DNA of 64,000 nucleotides from positions 13,257,871 to 13,321,870 of the forward strand of contig NC_060234.1 of the NCBI RefSeq assembly GCF_021155775.2, written 5' to 3'. The DNA comes from Neodiprion pinetum. Taxonomy: Eukaryota > Arthropoda > Insecta > Hymenoptera > Diprionidae. Below, in pieces: positions 36,601 to 48,181 of the stretch (position 1 is the first letter of the stretch; each line of letters opens with the position of its first letter). Made by a program: the position numbers and the translations under genes. The notes under the pieces are model-generated. The model saw nothing but the letters and a program-made list of their open reading frames with translations. It ran no database searches and was not told the origin of the DNA.

Positions 36601-37594
36601 ATAAGTACGTAATTTCAATTACTATAACGTTGAACTACGCGTCATGTGGAATAAGAAAGTAAATCTACTGTATGTGACTCTTTAGTCACCTTATACGTGG
36701 TAAATAGGTGCAACATAACGAAACTAAAGTATTTGCTATGATAAATTTACAAAACTAATATAATAATAATAAAGTGGCGCGAACACAGTTCTTTGTATAA
36801 GCCTTTTGTCATATGTTAGCATATTCATTTATATTCTTAAATTGTCTGGGTCGACATAGGTACCCCAGTTAAAAGATCTACAGATGTTTACACAAGAGAC
36901 ACATTTTAAGTAACCGTTATTTACGATACAGTATTATGTACCGATATAAATTATTATTAAGATGTGACATCATTGTGTACTTTTTTTAAATATAAGTACA
37001 TTTTTTGATATTACGTAATGAAGATTAACTATCTAAATATATAATTTCGATACAATTTGTTTGATTTGTTGCCATTTATTTCATTAATTTTATCTTATAC
37101 TAAATTTACACCACATTCATAGAAGAAATGTGTATGTACGATGCTTACTCTATGTTTCTGTGTTTACGCAAACGTATTTATAGGCTATCAGATTTGGAGG
37201 AAAATATGAGATGGTTCTATAATAACAGCGTTGACTGAAGAATTCATTGTAAAAAATTTATTATGCAAAGTTTTAAGAATTCTTCAGTCAACGATAGTAC
37301 ACGTACATTCCGAATATGTCTACATTCCCCGGTTTAAAGGGAGGGCCAAAATCGTAGTGGGGCTACTTTACTTTTCCTCTGAGCCGCCAGAGCGTGCTGA
37401 AAATCGAGGTACGCTTTTATACATTGGATCTTATGGGACCTTCCACTCTATCCCATACTCTTTGATATAGAGATGATAGACCGGTTTCTATCTCTTTCCC
37501 AAACAACCTTACTCTACCGCTCCGCCTCTAGCGGCTCCAACGGGAATTAAATGCTATTTCTTAAGCAATCAGCCCCCACCACTGAAGTTTCCAG
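33669..37594. other. Long non-coding stretch with small inverted repeats
   Basis: No supported gene. Minor features are a 17-bp perfect inverted repeat AAATCGCCCGCACAAAT at 35314-35330 and 35639-35655 (possible 340-bp MITE), a GC-rich patch at 36220-36560 that matches nothing I recognise, and a 17-bp perfect stem CGTTGACTGAAGAATTC at 37229-37245 and 37277-37293 with a 31-nt loop. Confidence 0.5.
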
Positions 37595-37638
37595 CCTGTA
37601 TGCACGGAGTAGTAGTCCTACTACTCCGTGCCTGTATG
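37595..37638. repeat. 28-bp palindrome flanked by an 8-bp direct duplication
   Basis: CCTGTATG at 37595-37602 and again at 37631-37638 brackets 28 bases made of CACGGAGTAGTAG, TC, and its exact inverse. This looks like two 13-bp terminal inverted repeats fused after loss of the whole interior of a transposon with an 8-bp target (P or hAT class). Confidence 0.7.
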
Positions 37639-37937
37639 TAAGACCGTGGCCGAATCGGCCGAAATTGTCCCAACCGACGGGTATTTTCTCCTGTCTACGC
37701 CAATGACTCAGTCAGTCATAGGCTTTCGTGGCTACGCCATAGCACGAAATTAACCAATCATTTTGAATGACCCTGTCGCCAGAGACAGTAAATAACGGTT
37801 AACTCGATATTTCTCCAACTGTTACAATGATTAATAGTGCAAAAATTAGCTTTGCCTTGTCTTTCATAGGAAAAAGGTATTTTCTGGGTCCGAATATTTG
37901 TTTTCTCGGAAAAATGATGACAAATGACCACCAGAAC
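37639..37937. other. Non-coding stretch, nothing recognised
   Basis: No gene or repeat unit recognised up to the start of LTR copy C. Confidence 0.4.
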
Positions 37938-39328
37938 TGTAACATCCGACCAAACTTGAAGTACGAGAATCTTGTAATCATGAGGTATTAAAACAACTGT
38001 CTAACTATTTGGAATATCCCTAGATAGAAATAACTATGAAATTCACTAACCAAGGCTTAAAAACCATGTTACGAGATCTTCTCACTACAAAGAGCTATAA
38101 TATTATTATATGTTATTATATATCATTATCATATTCACACTATAATTAACTAACACCATTATATCTAATTATTATATAACACTCAACAATGCCATTTGCG
38201 CATTCGGAGCTGAGAGCTACACTATAAGCAATTCACGCTATACCATATAGCCTGGAGTATAGAAGACTGTAAAACCATAGATACGTGTATAACCGACATA
38301 ATGTAAAGATAGATGAACTGCTGCAATAATCCGTAAAACCAGAGACAGCAAAACCATTAAAACCGTGAATACCAATTATCCAGCATGAATCACATTTTCC
38401 ACCGTAACGCCGTATTGTAGGCAACACGCGCAGCGTTTTGAAGGCAATGCAGATCTCCAATGGGGAGCCATACAGAGCTCCATCTAGAGAACACAATAAG
38501 AAACTTAACGACGAAACGATTAAAGATAAATCAACTCGCAATAAATTCAAAGATGCATACGTGGCAACGCCCAGTAACAGGCAACCAACAAACATAAGAA
38601 CAACGTTCTAGTATCTTCCAAGCCGATTTATATCAATATAAGAATTAATAATTACTGAAGAGAATTATATACGACAGCACACATGTAAACCTGCTCTAAA
38701 ACTACGAATTATCAAATTGTTAAATACCCTAAATCTGTTAAGATAGTTATAACACAAACAGCTAAGAATATTCGCAGCAGCGCGATCCTAATAATGTTAA
38801 GCAAATAGCAACTACGTCTCATAAACAATCGCTGTTGTACTCCAGGTGAATAACGACAGTAATCAATTATAATACATATGCAACTTTACATATTTACACG
38901 TTATAAAACTAACAGAACGACAAGTAACCGATATGGCAATCTTAATATATAGACTTTGTAACGAACAGGATAGTAAGAATATTTACGAAGTAAACTACGA
39001 CTAGAATCCAGCGCATCGTGACCCCGAAAATGCACACGGCACTAACGTACACCACGAAACATGGGTCACCTCTAGCGCATACGCACTGCGATTACCATAT
39101 TAGGAAATAGCTGCTAAAATCGGCCTGGGTCCTAACGCCCATAGAGGAGAGAAGCACGGTAGCCGAGGGGCCAAGGGAGGCTTGCTGCCGCAACACCAAA
39201 GCCAACGCAGAATGGAAAATTACAGCGCAACGACCCTACACCTACACCACCGCACCAACGCAGCGTTATACCATACGTAAAAGCTTGCAATATAGTAATA
39301 GCTAAAGAACTAACAAGGAAAGTCTTTC
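37938..39328 (+). mobile_element. Long terminal repeat, copy C, truncated at its 3' end
   Basis: It starts TGTAACATCCGACC and follows copy A through the blocks TACGAGAATCTTGTAATCAT, GGAATATCCCTAGATAG and CAATGCCATTTG. It lacks about 40 bp near the start that copies A and B have. From 39006 it shares with copy B a segment absent from copy A (GCCGAGGGGCCAAGGG, CACCTACACCACCGCACCA) and breaks off near 39328. No PBS follows, so it is a truncated solo LTR. Confidence 0.65.
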
Positions 39329-40496
39329 CGCTGACATCCTTTGATTTTGATGAAATTTATATATGTTATTCTACATCAAAATCTAAGAGACACGTATTTT
39401 TTTTATCGGCGGAAAAACGTTTCTAGGGGGTGAAATTATCCTTTGAAGTTGAGACCTCCGAGGGGTTTCACCTATTTTCACTTGAGATAATCGAATGCAC
39501 CCAAATGGATAATTACCTTAATGATAAACGATGAAAAATGCAACTGGTTTCATATCGGGGGGTTGCATAGGAAAAAAGTTATAAGGGTTGAAATTCATAC
39601 AATCGTTATAACAAAAAAACTATTGCACCTATCTCGATGGATTCAATTGCACTTTGAAGAATGAAAAAAAATAATACATATGGGTTTTTGCGTTTTTTTC
39701 GCAAATCAAGTTAAGGGGGTGAAATACCCCTATGTATGTTTACATTTAATCTCAATAAAACGGCAGTCATTTTTTTTTTATTATTTCTTCTCTTAGTGAT
39801 ACGTTTTTTCTCTAAATTCTCAACATCTACGATGGACAGATTTTTCTCGAAATTACATTTTCATAATTGGTGAAAGTGATAGGACCAAAAGTATGCATCC
39901 AATATTAATGGTTTGTTTTTTATTTGAAGGCAATTTGAGACTCTTCTTGTTATACTTAAAATATTCCATTTAAAATTTATTTAAACAATGGATTTTACCT
40001 AATTGAGCAAGGAAAATTGGATAAAATAAAATTTCTCCGCTGAAAATTCTACCACTTTATCAATTTTTTATTTTTTATAACTTTTTACGGTATTTATACG
40101 AATCACATTCACAGTTTAAAAGAATTCACTCATTTATTTTTGCCGCCAAAAATGACAGATTGGATAACTTTTACGGATAACAAGTTGTTTTATTAGTTAA
40201 TATTGAATATACCACACGACGAACTTCAAAAATATCTATTCCTTATATTTTTCACACAAATTTAGTAAATACTGACACATTTTCATAGTTATCGTAATCC
40301 CCCCCCCCCCTTACTTGAAGGTGTTATCTGGGAGTCACCTCTGTTCAGTCTGTAACTCGCTCCCATAATTAGATTTGAAATACGACGTAGAAACAGTGAT
40401 AAAACTGCGATCGCGGAATATATTCACCACAGTCAGCTATTTTTCTTTTACACGACGAAAGAAGTCACTTACAATTCGAGACTATTTAAAACGAAA
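39329..40496. other. AT-rich repeat-like DNA with GGGTGAAAT motifs
   Basis: Contains recurring GGGGGTGAAAT/TTTCACC motifs (near 39428, 39465, 39585, 39716), A/T-rich runs and a C10 run near 40301. This resembles MITE-derived sequence related to 33409-33668. No ORF. Confidence 0.4.
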
Positions 40497-41039
40497 TTGC
40501 AAATATTCTTCAAAATGAAGATAAATCCTTTGAACGTTATTAGAATGCTTCTCGCAACTTTTGAAGTTATGCATTTACCGGATTCGCCAGTAAATAACGA
40601 TGAAATACAGCTGAAGGAAAACTTTGAAAATATTTTATTGAGTGCAATGAACGAATACAGTGGTTTCGAAATGGTAGAAGAAAATTCTTTGCATTTCGAA
40701 GAACCGTTTAAGGATTGGGAAATGGAAATTGTTGAAGATAAAGAATGGGCAAACGCCCTGTATGAACCAGAATTTTCGCCTGATACATGCACTCGTAATA
40801 ACGAAGACTTATCTTACGAGTACAAGTTAAGGGCCGTTGAGTATTGGCGCAGCGAGAAGAAAGGAAATTTGGGTTTGGGCAGTGTTAAAGGTAGTACCGT
40901 GAGAAATCACTTTTCTTACAATATCTTTCAATTTTTGAATACACATAATTTTAAGTGTCCTTTATGCGTAGGAATTTTTTTTCATAGTCCTTGCGGTACT
41001 AAATTTTGGAATATTAGCAATCGAAAGTCGTACATTTAA
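40497..41039 (+). pseudogene. Transposon-like helix-turn-helix ORF, probably truncated
   Basis: The 180-codon open frame has an acidic N-terminal half (EDKEWANALYEPEFSPD) and then LSYEYKLRAVEYWRSEKKGN. That block resembles the N-terminal helix-turn-helix of insect pogo/Tigger-like transposases (YEYKxRAVEYWRSG...). Similarity ends after GNLGLGSVKG; the rest looks like readthrough, and no DDE domain follows. It may be an N-terminal exon of a lost transposase. I cannot name the family with certainty. It lies just left of the candidate end of the Mutator-like element. Confidence 0.4.
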
Positions 41040-42428
41040 CATGTATTCCTTATCCCGACCGTATTCAGAGTGAGCATTTTATTTAATAACAGCAATACTT
41101 TTCTTAGAATTATTTTCAAAAACTGAGAATTATTAATTAAGGATATAACAAGTAATTTTTTTTCAAAAAAAAACATCAACAAGCAGTATTCATTTTTTTG
41201 TAAATAATTTTTGAAGTTTGTTGCTTTTAATGATTTTCAAACTTTCTCTCATAACCTGACTTGGCAACGTTGCACTGCGCGGGAAGTTTAAAATGCAATA
41301 AAGGCCCAACGAATTGAAATAAATGTCAAAACTTTGCGGATATAGGTTACGGTACAGAAAAAATAAAAATTGTTAATATTTTTAATAATTAATGGGATAA
41401 ATCATGAATAACTACAATACAAATATATTAAATATTTATTTACTTAAAATTTCAGTTTTCGATAAAGTCTGTAACAAAGGCATTTATTTTTAACTTTAGA
41501 AAAATAATAAATGCTACTAATATTTTACTTTTTCTTAGAAACTCTTCCTTTCTTACAAATATTTTTTTTGGTTTATTAATCACTAGTTTTGGCACGTTTT
41601 CATTTCTTAAAACTTTTAAAACATTTTCTATAATATCTTTTTTTTTGTTATCCTCACTTTATTATCAATTTTTTCAGTAAACAATCGTACCACAGCGTCA
41701 TCACCTCCTTGCTTAAAAATTTCTTTTAAATAATCAACTGAAATGTCACTCATAGCTAATTTTTTACACATGTTTAAGGAAATAATATCTTTTAATTCGC
41801 ATAATACTTTTAAATTAACTTTTGTTTTCTTTGCATTTGATAATTCTTGTAAGTAAACTTGACATTTCTTGTGAGAAGCCAACAACTTTTTTTTTACGTC
41901 AAGTATTTGGACTAAATTCTGTAAAATTAAAATGTCATAAGCAGCATCGTGAAATGATTGGGGCTCATCATCTGAATTAATTAAAAAATCTTGACTAAGA
42001 CTCTCTAATTTAAATCTACCAGGACCTTTTCTATCACTTAATACTGATCGAAACGTTGTTAAAGTATCCCCAAAACCTATAATTGAATCTAGAATAGTCG
42101 AAGCATTTACATTACTTATTCCACGTAAAAGGCGAGGAACATCAAACTGGGCATTATGCGCTACTAACAAACATTTCTTTCTACCCTTAGATAATTATTT
42201 CAAAAATTGCCTGAAAGATTCTAATGCATCCGAAATCTTTAGAGTTTGTACCTTCTTATCATGAAATAAATTTTTCCCATGACCATGGTGAAGTTTAGTA
42301 ACGGCACTCGCTGACGCGGAGATGTTAGTTTTGGTTTGTATATAAACATTAAAAACTTCTGTATCACAGATAGCAGCGATTTGTAGAATATGAGCATCAG
42401 CTGCAAATCCAGTAGTTTCAATGTCGAA

Positions 42429-43215
42429 AGGTGATAGGATATGACAGTTCTAAATCAAAACAAACATTACGTAACCAGGTGACGTAACCATGTGACGTAA
42501 CCGGTTGACGTGACCACGGCGGCCATTTTGATTTTTTGATGGCGGCCATTTTGACGGCGGCCATTTTTGATTTTTTGATGGCGGCCATTTTGATTTTTGC
42601 TTAGTCAGACGAGCGGCCATTCAGACAGCGGCCATTTTGATTTATTTCTTGGTCGGATGAATAGCCATTTTGATTTTTCGCCGTTACCCGTAAACTTTCG
42701 CGCTAATAGTTTGCCCCAGGCGAAAAATAATATTTTCCACATACTTCGAATACATTCTTTTGCGTTAATCGACCGGATGGTGACATCGCAATTAGATAGA
42801 CAGGGAATGTTGATGACGATCCGTAAACTTTCACGCTAATAGTTTACTCCCCAGGGCGAAAATTTTACATTCGAAAAATATTAATAGAATTTATTGTAGT
42901 TATATATATATTTCGAATTACAGTTACACATAATTTTAAGTAAAGCTGGGGATGTTCGCCAGAATTAGATTGGTCGGGAATGTTGATGGCGATTCGTAAA
43001 CTTTCACGCTAATAGTTTTACTCCCCAGAGCGAAAAATAATATTTTTCACATACTTCGAATACACTCTTTTGTGTTAATTGACCGGATGGTGATGCCGCA
43101 ATTAGATAGGCCGGGAATGTTCACCACAATTAGATAGGTCGGGGAATGTTGATGACAATCCGTAAACTTTCACGCCAATAGTTTGCTTTCACTATCACTC
43201 TCCCAAATTCTTACG
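42429..43215. repeat. Left terminal inverted repeat of the Polinton with sub-repeats
   Basis: The outer part contains several copies of a GGCGGCCATTTTGATTTTT unit. The inner part has three diverged copies of a block built from CGTAAACTTTC(A/G)CGCTAATAGTTT, a CCCCAGG-GCGAAAA motif, TTCGAATACA and GACCGGATGGTGA. It ends TCTCCCAAATTCTTAC at 43215 and matches the right end up to copy-number changes of these units. Confidence 0.85.
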
Positions 43216-43324
43216 ATCTATCTGCATATATTAACTCAACGCATCCGATGCAGACTCATCAGTCTTACACGACACATGCAAGTCAAAAGTTCATCAAAGT
43301 TCTGCAAATATCAGCGTTAAAGTC

Positions 43325-46300
43325 ATGGCCGCTAAAACATACTCAAATATCGTCAAAACGATGGAGAACGCGCACGACTTGTTGGGCGAGCTGCATCCCG
43401 AGCAGGAGAATGACAACATCTTCCAGCACTGGATTGACGTTGGAATGGAAAATCTCCAATTGCTGCGTGATGTTTCCAAGCGTCCGAGAACGAGCATAGG
43501 TGCGAAACTGCAAATTCAGCATACAATCACGCTCGTACAATCCTGGATAGCAAAGATTCGGCAGCAGCTGAGGCATCGACAGCAGCAGCGGCAGCAGCAG
43601 CAACACGCCGTGGTGATGGGTGGTAACATCGGCAGCCCTGCGAGCGTGCAGTGGGACGAAGTTGAAAGTGCTTTCGCCAACCGGATCCGAATGGGAGTTG
43701 TAACGAATCTCGGGCATAAGAATTTGGACGCCTTTTTCGACGACGCGCAACGGATCATCGTTGAGCGATTGGGGCTGGTACTGCGCCAGGAGGGTAATGT
43801 GAAGGTTAACCTCACATTATCGTGCAAATTCGAAAACATAAAGCACGAGTGGATTGCGGAAGAAGTTAAAAGCTTCAACACTGCCAACATCGCGATCCTC
43901 CCCTCGAGCGATATCGACGGTTGGTTTACACACGCAAGGGCCGATCTATTTGTGAAGGTTGAGGATTTGGAACAACGCGATTCTGGGTGGAGCATGATCG
44001 AGATCCTCAATACCGCCGTAAATATCAACCGGTACCAGCCTCTCGCTGCGGGGCTTTCGACATTCGTTGAGCTACCCAAGGACATCCAGCGGAAGAAAGC
44101 GGTGGTCAATGTGAAAAACAAAGATGAAAGGTGTCTTCTCTGGTCCATCACTGCAGCACGCCACCCGACCAACACCAACGCCGATAGGACTCTCCATTAT
44201 CGCCGCTTTATCTCCGAGTTGGACTGTACAGGTATCAAATTTCCTGCCACTCTACATGATGTGAAAAAGCTTGAGAGATTGAATAATTTGCGAATCAATG
44301 TATATGGGATAGAATCTCAAACTTTTTCAGATCATGCAAAATCAAATAACAGTGTCATCGTGCCAATTTATTTGAGCGATCATTTTAGTACCGCGAACTT
44401 TGACACGATTCATCTTCTGATGGTTGAGAGTAACCCAGAAAATGATATGGCTCGCGAGTTGACACCAAGATTCCACTTTGCTTGGATTAAAGATCTTTCG
44501 CGATTAGTGAGCAAACAATTGTCTAATCATGATGGTCGACTGTTTTTATGCGACAGATGTTTGTGTCACTTTAGTGTGAAACATGCCTACGACAATCATC
44601 GGCATGATTGTATTATGCTGAATAAAGTACGCATGGAATTTCCCGAGTCGACGGATTTAGCATTTTCAAATTTTCGGAACAAAGGTACCGTCCCGTTTGT
44701 CGTTTACGCCGATCTCGAATGCATATTAGAGTCTATACCGATTGACGAATTCCAAAATCACGTTTTAACCCGTAAAACACGTGAATTTCAAAAGCATATC
44801 CCGCACAGTATAGCGTACTATGTGCATTGCGCGTACGATGAGACTTTATCGGAGTTCCACAGTAAACGTGGCGTTGATTGCATAAATTGGTTCATGCGGC
44901 AGCTTAAAGATTTATCGATTAAAGTAGAGTCACGCGTCAAGAACATAATTCCGATGGAGCCTCTTACCCAAGTGCAACACGATCGTCACATGCGCGCAAA
45001 GAATTGCTACATTTGCGAAAAGCCGTTTACCCCTGAGGAGAAAAAGTGCCACGACCACTGTCACTTCACGGGTAAATATCGTGGTCCTGCTCATAATCGG
45101 TGTAATTTGAATTTCAGAGAGACGCGCACAATTCCAATAGTTTTCCACAATTTGTCCGGTTACGATTCTCACTTTTTAATAAAATCCCTCGCGTCAATTT
45201 TTCCCGGTGAAATTACCCTGCTACCCATAAATAAGGAAAAATATATATCCTTCACGAAACGCGTTGATGGGACGATGATGCACTTGAGATTCATCGATTC
45301 GTTTCGATTTATGGCTAGCAGCATCGATAAACTTTCCAAATATTTGAATGATGCAGACAAGTCCATAACACGTAAATTTTATAATAATCCGACTCAGTTC
45401 AGTTTGATGACCCGCAAAGGCGTTTTTCCCTATGAATACGTCGATTGTTGGGGGAAACTCGATGAAACGCGATTACCTGCAAAGAAACATTTCTACTCGC
45501 ACCTCTGCGATGCAAATATTTCAGACACCGATTACGAGCACGCGAAAACTGTTTGGAGGGAATTCCATTTAGAGTCATTGGGGGGCTATTCAGATTTATA
45601 TTTAAAGACCGATGTTCTTTTGCTTGCCGATATTTTCGAAAATTTCCGCGCCAGCTGCTTCAAAACATACGATTTAGATCCGTTGCACTACTACACTGCA
45701 CCGGGACTTGCTTTTGACGCGATGCTCAAGCATACTAATGTAAATTTGCAACTTTTAGACAACCCTGAAATGGTGTTATTTATTGAAAGAGCCATTCGAG
45801 GCGGCGTAGCGCAATGTTCTAATCGACATGCTCGGGCCAATAATAGATTCATGGGAACAGATTTTGATCCAAACAAAGCGGAATCGTATCTCACGTATTT
45901 TGACGTGAATAACCTGTACGGAGCGGCTATGAGCGTGCATTTACCGGTCGGCTCGTTCGAGTGGGAGTATCAGCACATCGATATAACAAACCATCCGGAC
46001 GATTCGCCGATCGGTTACTTTCTGGAGGTAGATTTGGACTATCCTGTAGAACTCCACGAGGATCACAAAGACTTGCCTCTTTGTCCCGAGCATTTTACTC
46101 CTCCAGGTAGTAAAAACGCCAAACTCGCGACCACCCTCCACCCCAAAACAAAGTATATATTGCACTATAGAAATTTGAAGCAATGTTTGAGTTTAGGATT
46201 GAAAGTAACGAAAGTGCACAGAGTATTAAAGTTTGCACAATCTCCATGGCTCGAACCTTACGTCACGCTCAACACGGACATGCGCAAGCGGTCTAGGAAT

Positions 46301-47122
46301 GAATTTGAGAAAAACTTTTACAAACTCATGAATAACGCGGTGTTCGGCAAGACTATGGAGAACGTGCGAAATCATAAAGATGTAAAATTGGTCACAAAAT
46401 GGGAGGGACGAGGTGGTGCGAGAGCGCTTATTGCCAGGGCAAACTTTCACAGCTGCACCGTATTTGGCGCTGATATGGTCATCATTGAAATGAATCGCGT
46501 CAAGGTTCACTTCGCTAAACCTATTTACGTCGGTGCATCGATTCTAGATCTGTCAAAAATCATTCTTTACGATTTCCACTATAATTATGTGAAATCCAAC
46601 TTTTCGAACAGCGAGGTCAAATTGTTGTATACTGACACAGACAGCCTTATTTATCAATTTAACGTATCTAACATCTACGATATCATCAAACGTGATGTGG
46701 ATACAATGTTTGATACCTCTGACTATCCGCCCGACAATGTCTATGGCATTCCGCTTAAAAACAAGAAACGACTAGGGCTAATGAAGGATGAAAATAATGG
46801 TAAAATTATGACAGAGTTTGTGGGACTGCGAGCAAAGCTGTACACATTTACTACGATGGGCGGGGATGGGGAAAAAGTGAGTAAGCGCGCCAAGGGTGTA
46901 AAAAATTCTTCGATAAATAGTATCACGTTTGATGATTATAAGCGCTGTCTGATGGCTTACCAAGAGTTGACCCTCCCCCAGTGTTTGATACGAAGTAAGA
47001 AACATGAAGTAAGCACGATCGTACAAAAAAAATTGGCCCTCAGTTGGCAGGATGACAAGCGGCAATTGATACCTGGACAGACCGACACCCTACCTTGGGG
47101 GTTTGTCCCAGCCCCCCAATAG
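43325..47122 (+). CDS. polB: Protein-primed family B DNA polymerase of a Polinton, uninterrupted
   Basis: One open frame of 1265 codons. N-terminal unique region with a glutamine-rich stretch (about 75-95), then LLWSITAARHPTN, a C2H2-like finger (CDRCLCHF...HRHDC, about 408-430), the exonuclease motif I YADLECIL (about 460), and an endonuclease-VII-like Cys/His cluster (CYICEKPF ... CHDHCHFTGKYRGPAHNRCN, about 561-597). FHNLSGYDSHFLIKSL (exo II) and DLYLKTDVLLLADIFENFR (exo III) follow. Polymerase motifs are YFDVNNLYGA (A, about 860), KLMNNAVFGKTMEN (B, about 1000) and YTDTDS (C, about 1102). All catalytic carboxylates are present. It replicates the element from a terminal protein in the nucleus. 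No stop or frameshift, unlike every other element gene here. Confidence 0.93.
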   Translation: MAAKTYSNIVKTMENAHDLLGELHPEQENDNIFQHWIDVGMENLQLLRDVSKRPRTSIGAKLQIQHTITLVQSWIAKIRQQLRHRQQQRQQQQHAVVMGGNIGSPASVQWDEVESAFANRIRMGVVTNLGHKNLDAFFDDAQRIIVERLGLVLRQEGNVKVNLTLSCKFENIKHEWIAEEVKSFNTANIAILPSSDIDGWFTHARADLFVKVEDLEQRDSGWSMIEILNTAVNINRYQPLAAGLSTFVELPKDIQRKKAVVNVKNKDERCLLWSITAARHPTNTNADRTLHYRRFISELDCTGIKFPATLHDVKKLERLNNLRINVYGIESQTFSDHAKSNNSVIVPIYLSDHFSTANFDTIHLLMVESNPENDMARELTPRFHFAWIKDLSRLVSKQLSNHDGRLFLCDRCLCHFSVKHAYDNHRHDCIMLNKVRMEFPESTDLAFSNFRNKGTVPFVVYADLECILESIPIDEFQNHVLTRKTREFQKHIPHSIAYYVHCAYDETLSEFHSKRGVDCINWFMRQLKDLSIKVESRVKNIIPMEPLTQVQHDRHMRAKNCYICEKPFTPEEKKCHDHCHFTGKYRGPAHNRCNLNFRETRTIPIVFHNLSGYDSHFLIKSLASIFPGEITLLPINKEKYISFTKRVDGTMMHLRFIDSFRFMASSIDKLSKYLNDADKSITRKFYNNPTQFSLMTRKGVFPYEYVDCWGKLDETRLPAKKHFYSHLCDANISDTDYEHAKTVWREFHLESLGGYSDLYLKTDVLLLADIFENFRASCFKTYDLDPLHYYTAPGLAFDAMLKHTNVNLQLLDNPEMVLFIERAIRGGVAQCSNRHARANNRFMGTDFDPNKAESYLTYFDVNNLYGAAMSVHLPVGSFEWEYQHIDITNHPDDSPIGYFLEVDLDYPVELHEDHKDLPLCPEHFTPPGSKNAKLATTLHPKTKYILHYRNLKQCLSLGLKVTKVHRVLKFAQSPWLEPYVTLNTDMRKRSRNEFEKNFYKLMNNAVFGKTMENVRNHKDVKLVTKWEGRGGARALIARANFHSCTVFGADMVIIEMNRVKVHFAKPIYVGASILDLSKIILYDFHYNYVKSNFSNSEVKLLYTDTDSLIYQFNVSNIYDIIKRDVDTMFDTSDYPPDNVYGIPLKNKKRLGLMKDENNGKIMTEFVGLRAKLYTFTTMGGDGEKVSKRAKGVKNSSINSITFDDYKRCLMAYQELTLPQCLIRSKKHEVSTIVQKKLALSWQDDKRQLIPGQTDTLPWGFVPAPQ

Positions 47123-47337
47123 CTATAGGATAAAACTGTAGACGTAGAATTATTGTGAATATTTACGTTTGACGCCTTGGGCGATCCGCCATCATGCGGA
47201 AACGATATTTGACTGGATTTGAAAATGTGAATTCATATGCTTAACATTTATTTATTTATTTATTTACTCATTTATTTATTTATTTATTATCAATATATTG
47301 AGAAATTATTCATTTTCATTCGTTTACCGCGAGAAAA
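47123..47337. other. Short spacer after the polymerase gene
   Basis: Contains a TTTATTTATTTATTTA microsatellite at about 47246-47290 and no gene. Confidence 0.5.
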
Positions 47338-48022
47338 GTTTTCAGAAAACGAAAAAAAGTTTTCAGAAAATGAAAAAAAGTTTTCAGAAAATGAAAAAAA
47401 GTTGTTACGTCCTCCAGACTTCATATTCCTTTCCCACGCTCTTAGTTACCTTACGCTCTGTAGTCTACCCTTATCGTTCGCGAGTCAGCAGGTTCTCCTG
47501 TAACTCGCGGCTAGCTTGCCTGCTACATCCGGCAGAAGCAGGCAGATCCATCCCAGCGCTCAAGCAAGACACCATTCCCTCTAAACCAAGACTATACCTT
47601 CTTTTCCCTTCACCGACTCCGTTGCATTGACCACTAATAAACAACCATATACTTTAAATCGTTTACCTTCCCTTAATACCGATCCCTTTCTATTCCATTC
47701 ACTTCCTGCATTGGGAGTAGTAGCACGCGAGTGCATAGTCGACGTGAACGGACCCTACAATAGCCAAATAACACCTTGGCTGGGCGTGGAGTAAGCTCCG
47801 ATTACCGCTCATCGGAGCCTACGCAATCTACCCCGTAACAAAGTTTTCAGAAAACGAAAAAAAGTTTTCAGAAAATGAGAAAAAGTTTTCCGAAAACTTT
47901 TTTCCCATTTGATTAACACGTAAAAAAAGTTTTCAGAAAATGAAAATAAGTTTTCTGAAAACGAAAAAAAGTTTTCTGAAAATGAAAATAAGTTTTCTGA
48001 AAATGAAAAAAAGTTTTCCAAA
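47338..48022 (+). repeat. 21-bp minisatellite, split by a solo LTR
   Basis: The unit GTTTTCAGAAAATGAAAAAAA repeats with starts at 47338, 47359 and 47380 and resumes at 47841-48022 with variants (AACG, TCTGAAAA, AAAATAA), interrupted once by a non-repeat segment around 47905-47930. The two halves are in the same orientation and are continuous once the LTR (47403-47840) is removed. On the minus strand it reads as a spurious FSENFFSFSEN-like peptide. Confidence 0.8.
47403..47840 (+). mobile_element. Solo LTR (438 bp) with 4-bp target duplication
   Basis: It begins TGTTACG and ends CGTAACA, flanked by AAGT at 47399-47402 and 47841-47844. An AATAAA lies near 47636. TG...CA ends with short inverted termini and a 4-bp duplication are typical of Ty3/gypsy LTRs. 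No internal sequence remains, so recombination between two LTRs removed it. The strand is inferred from the AATAAA. Confidence 0.7.
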
Positions 48023-48181
48023 AAATAAAATGTGTAATAATCGTATGGAAAATTGCAGATTATTATTATTATTATTTTCATGGTATCGAGTATGGCACAT
48101 GTGCATGCAAAGGAGATAAGTGTGGAAATATTTGTATATTCAAATCTTTTATTGTAATTCGGAAAATACATACAAATTATG
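48023..48181. other. Spacer between minisatellite and integrase end
   Basis: Short AT-rich spacer with a TTATTATTATTATT run near 48060. No gene. Confidence 0.4.

Noticed and set aside
43516..44178. 220-codon antisense frame over the polymerase gene
   Set aside because: Shadow of the strong polymerase frame.
47809..48171. 120-codon minus frame with FSEN repeats
   Set aside because: Translation of the 21-bp minisatellite.
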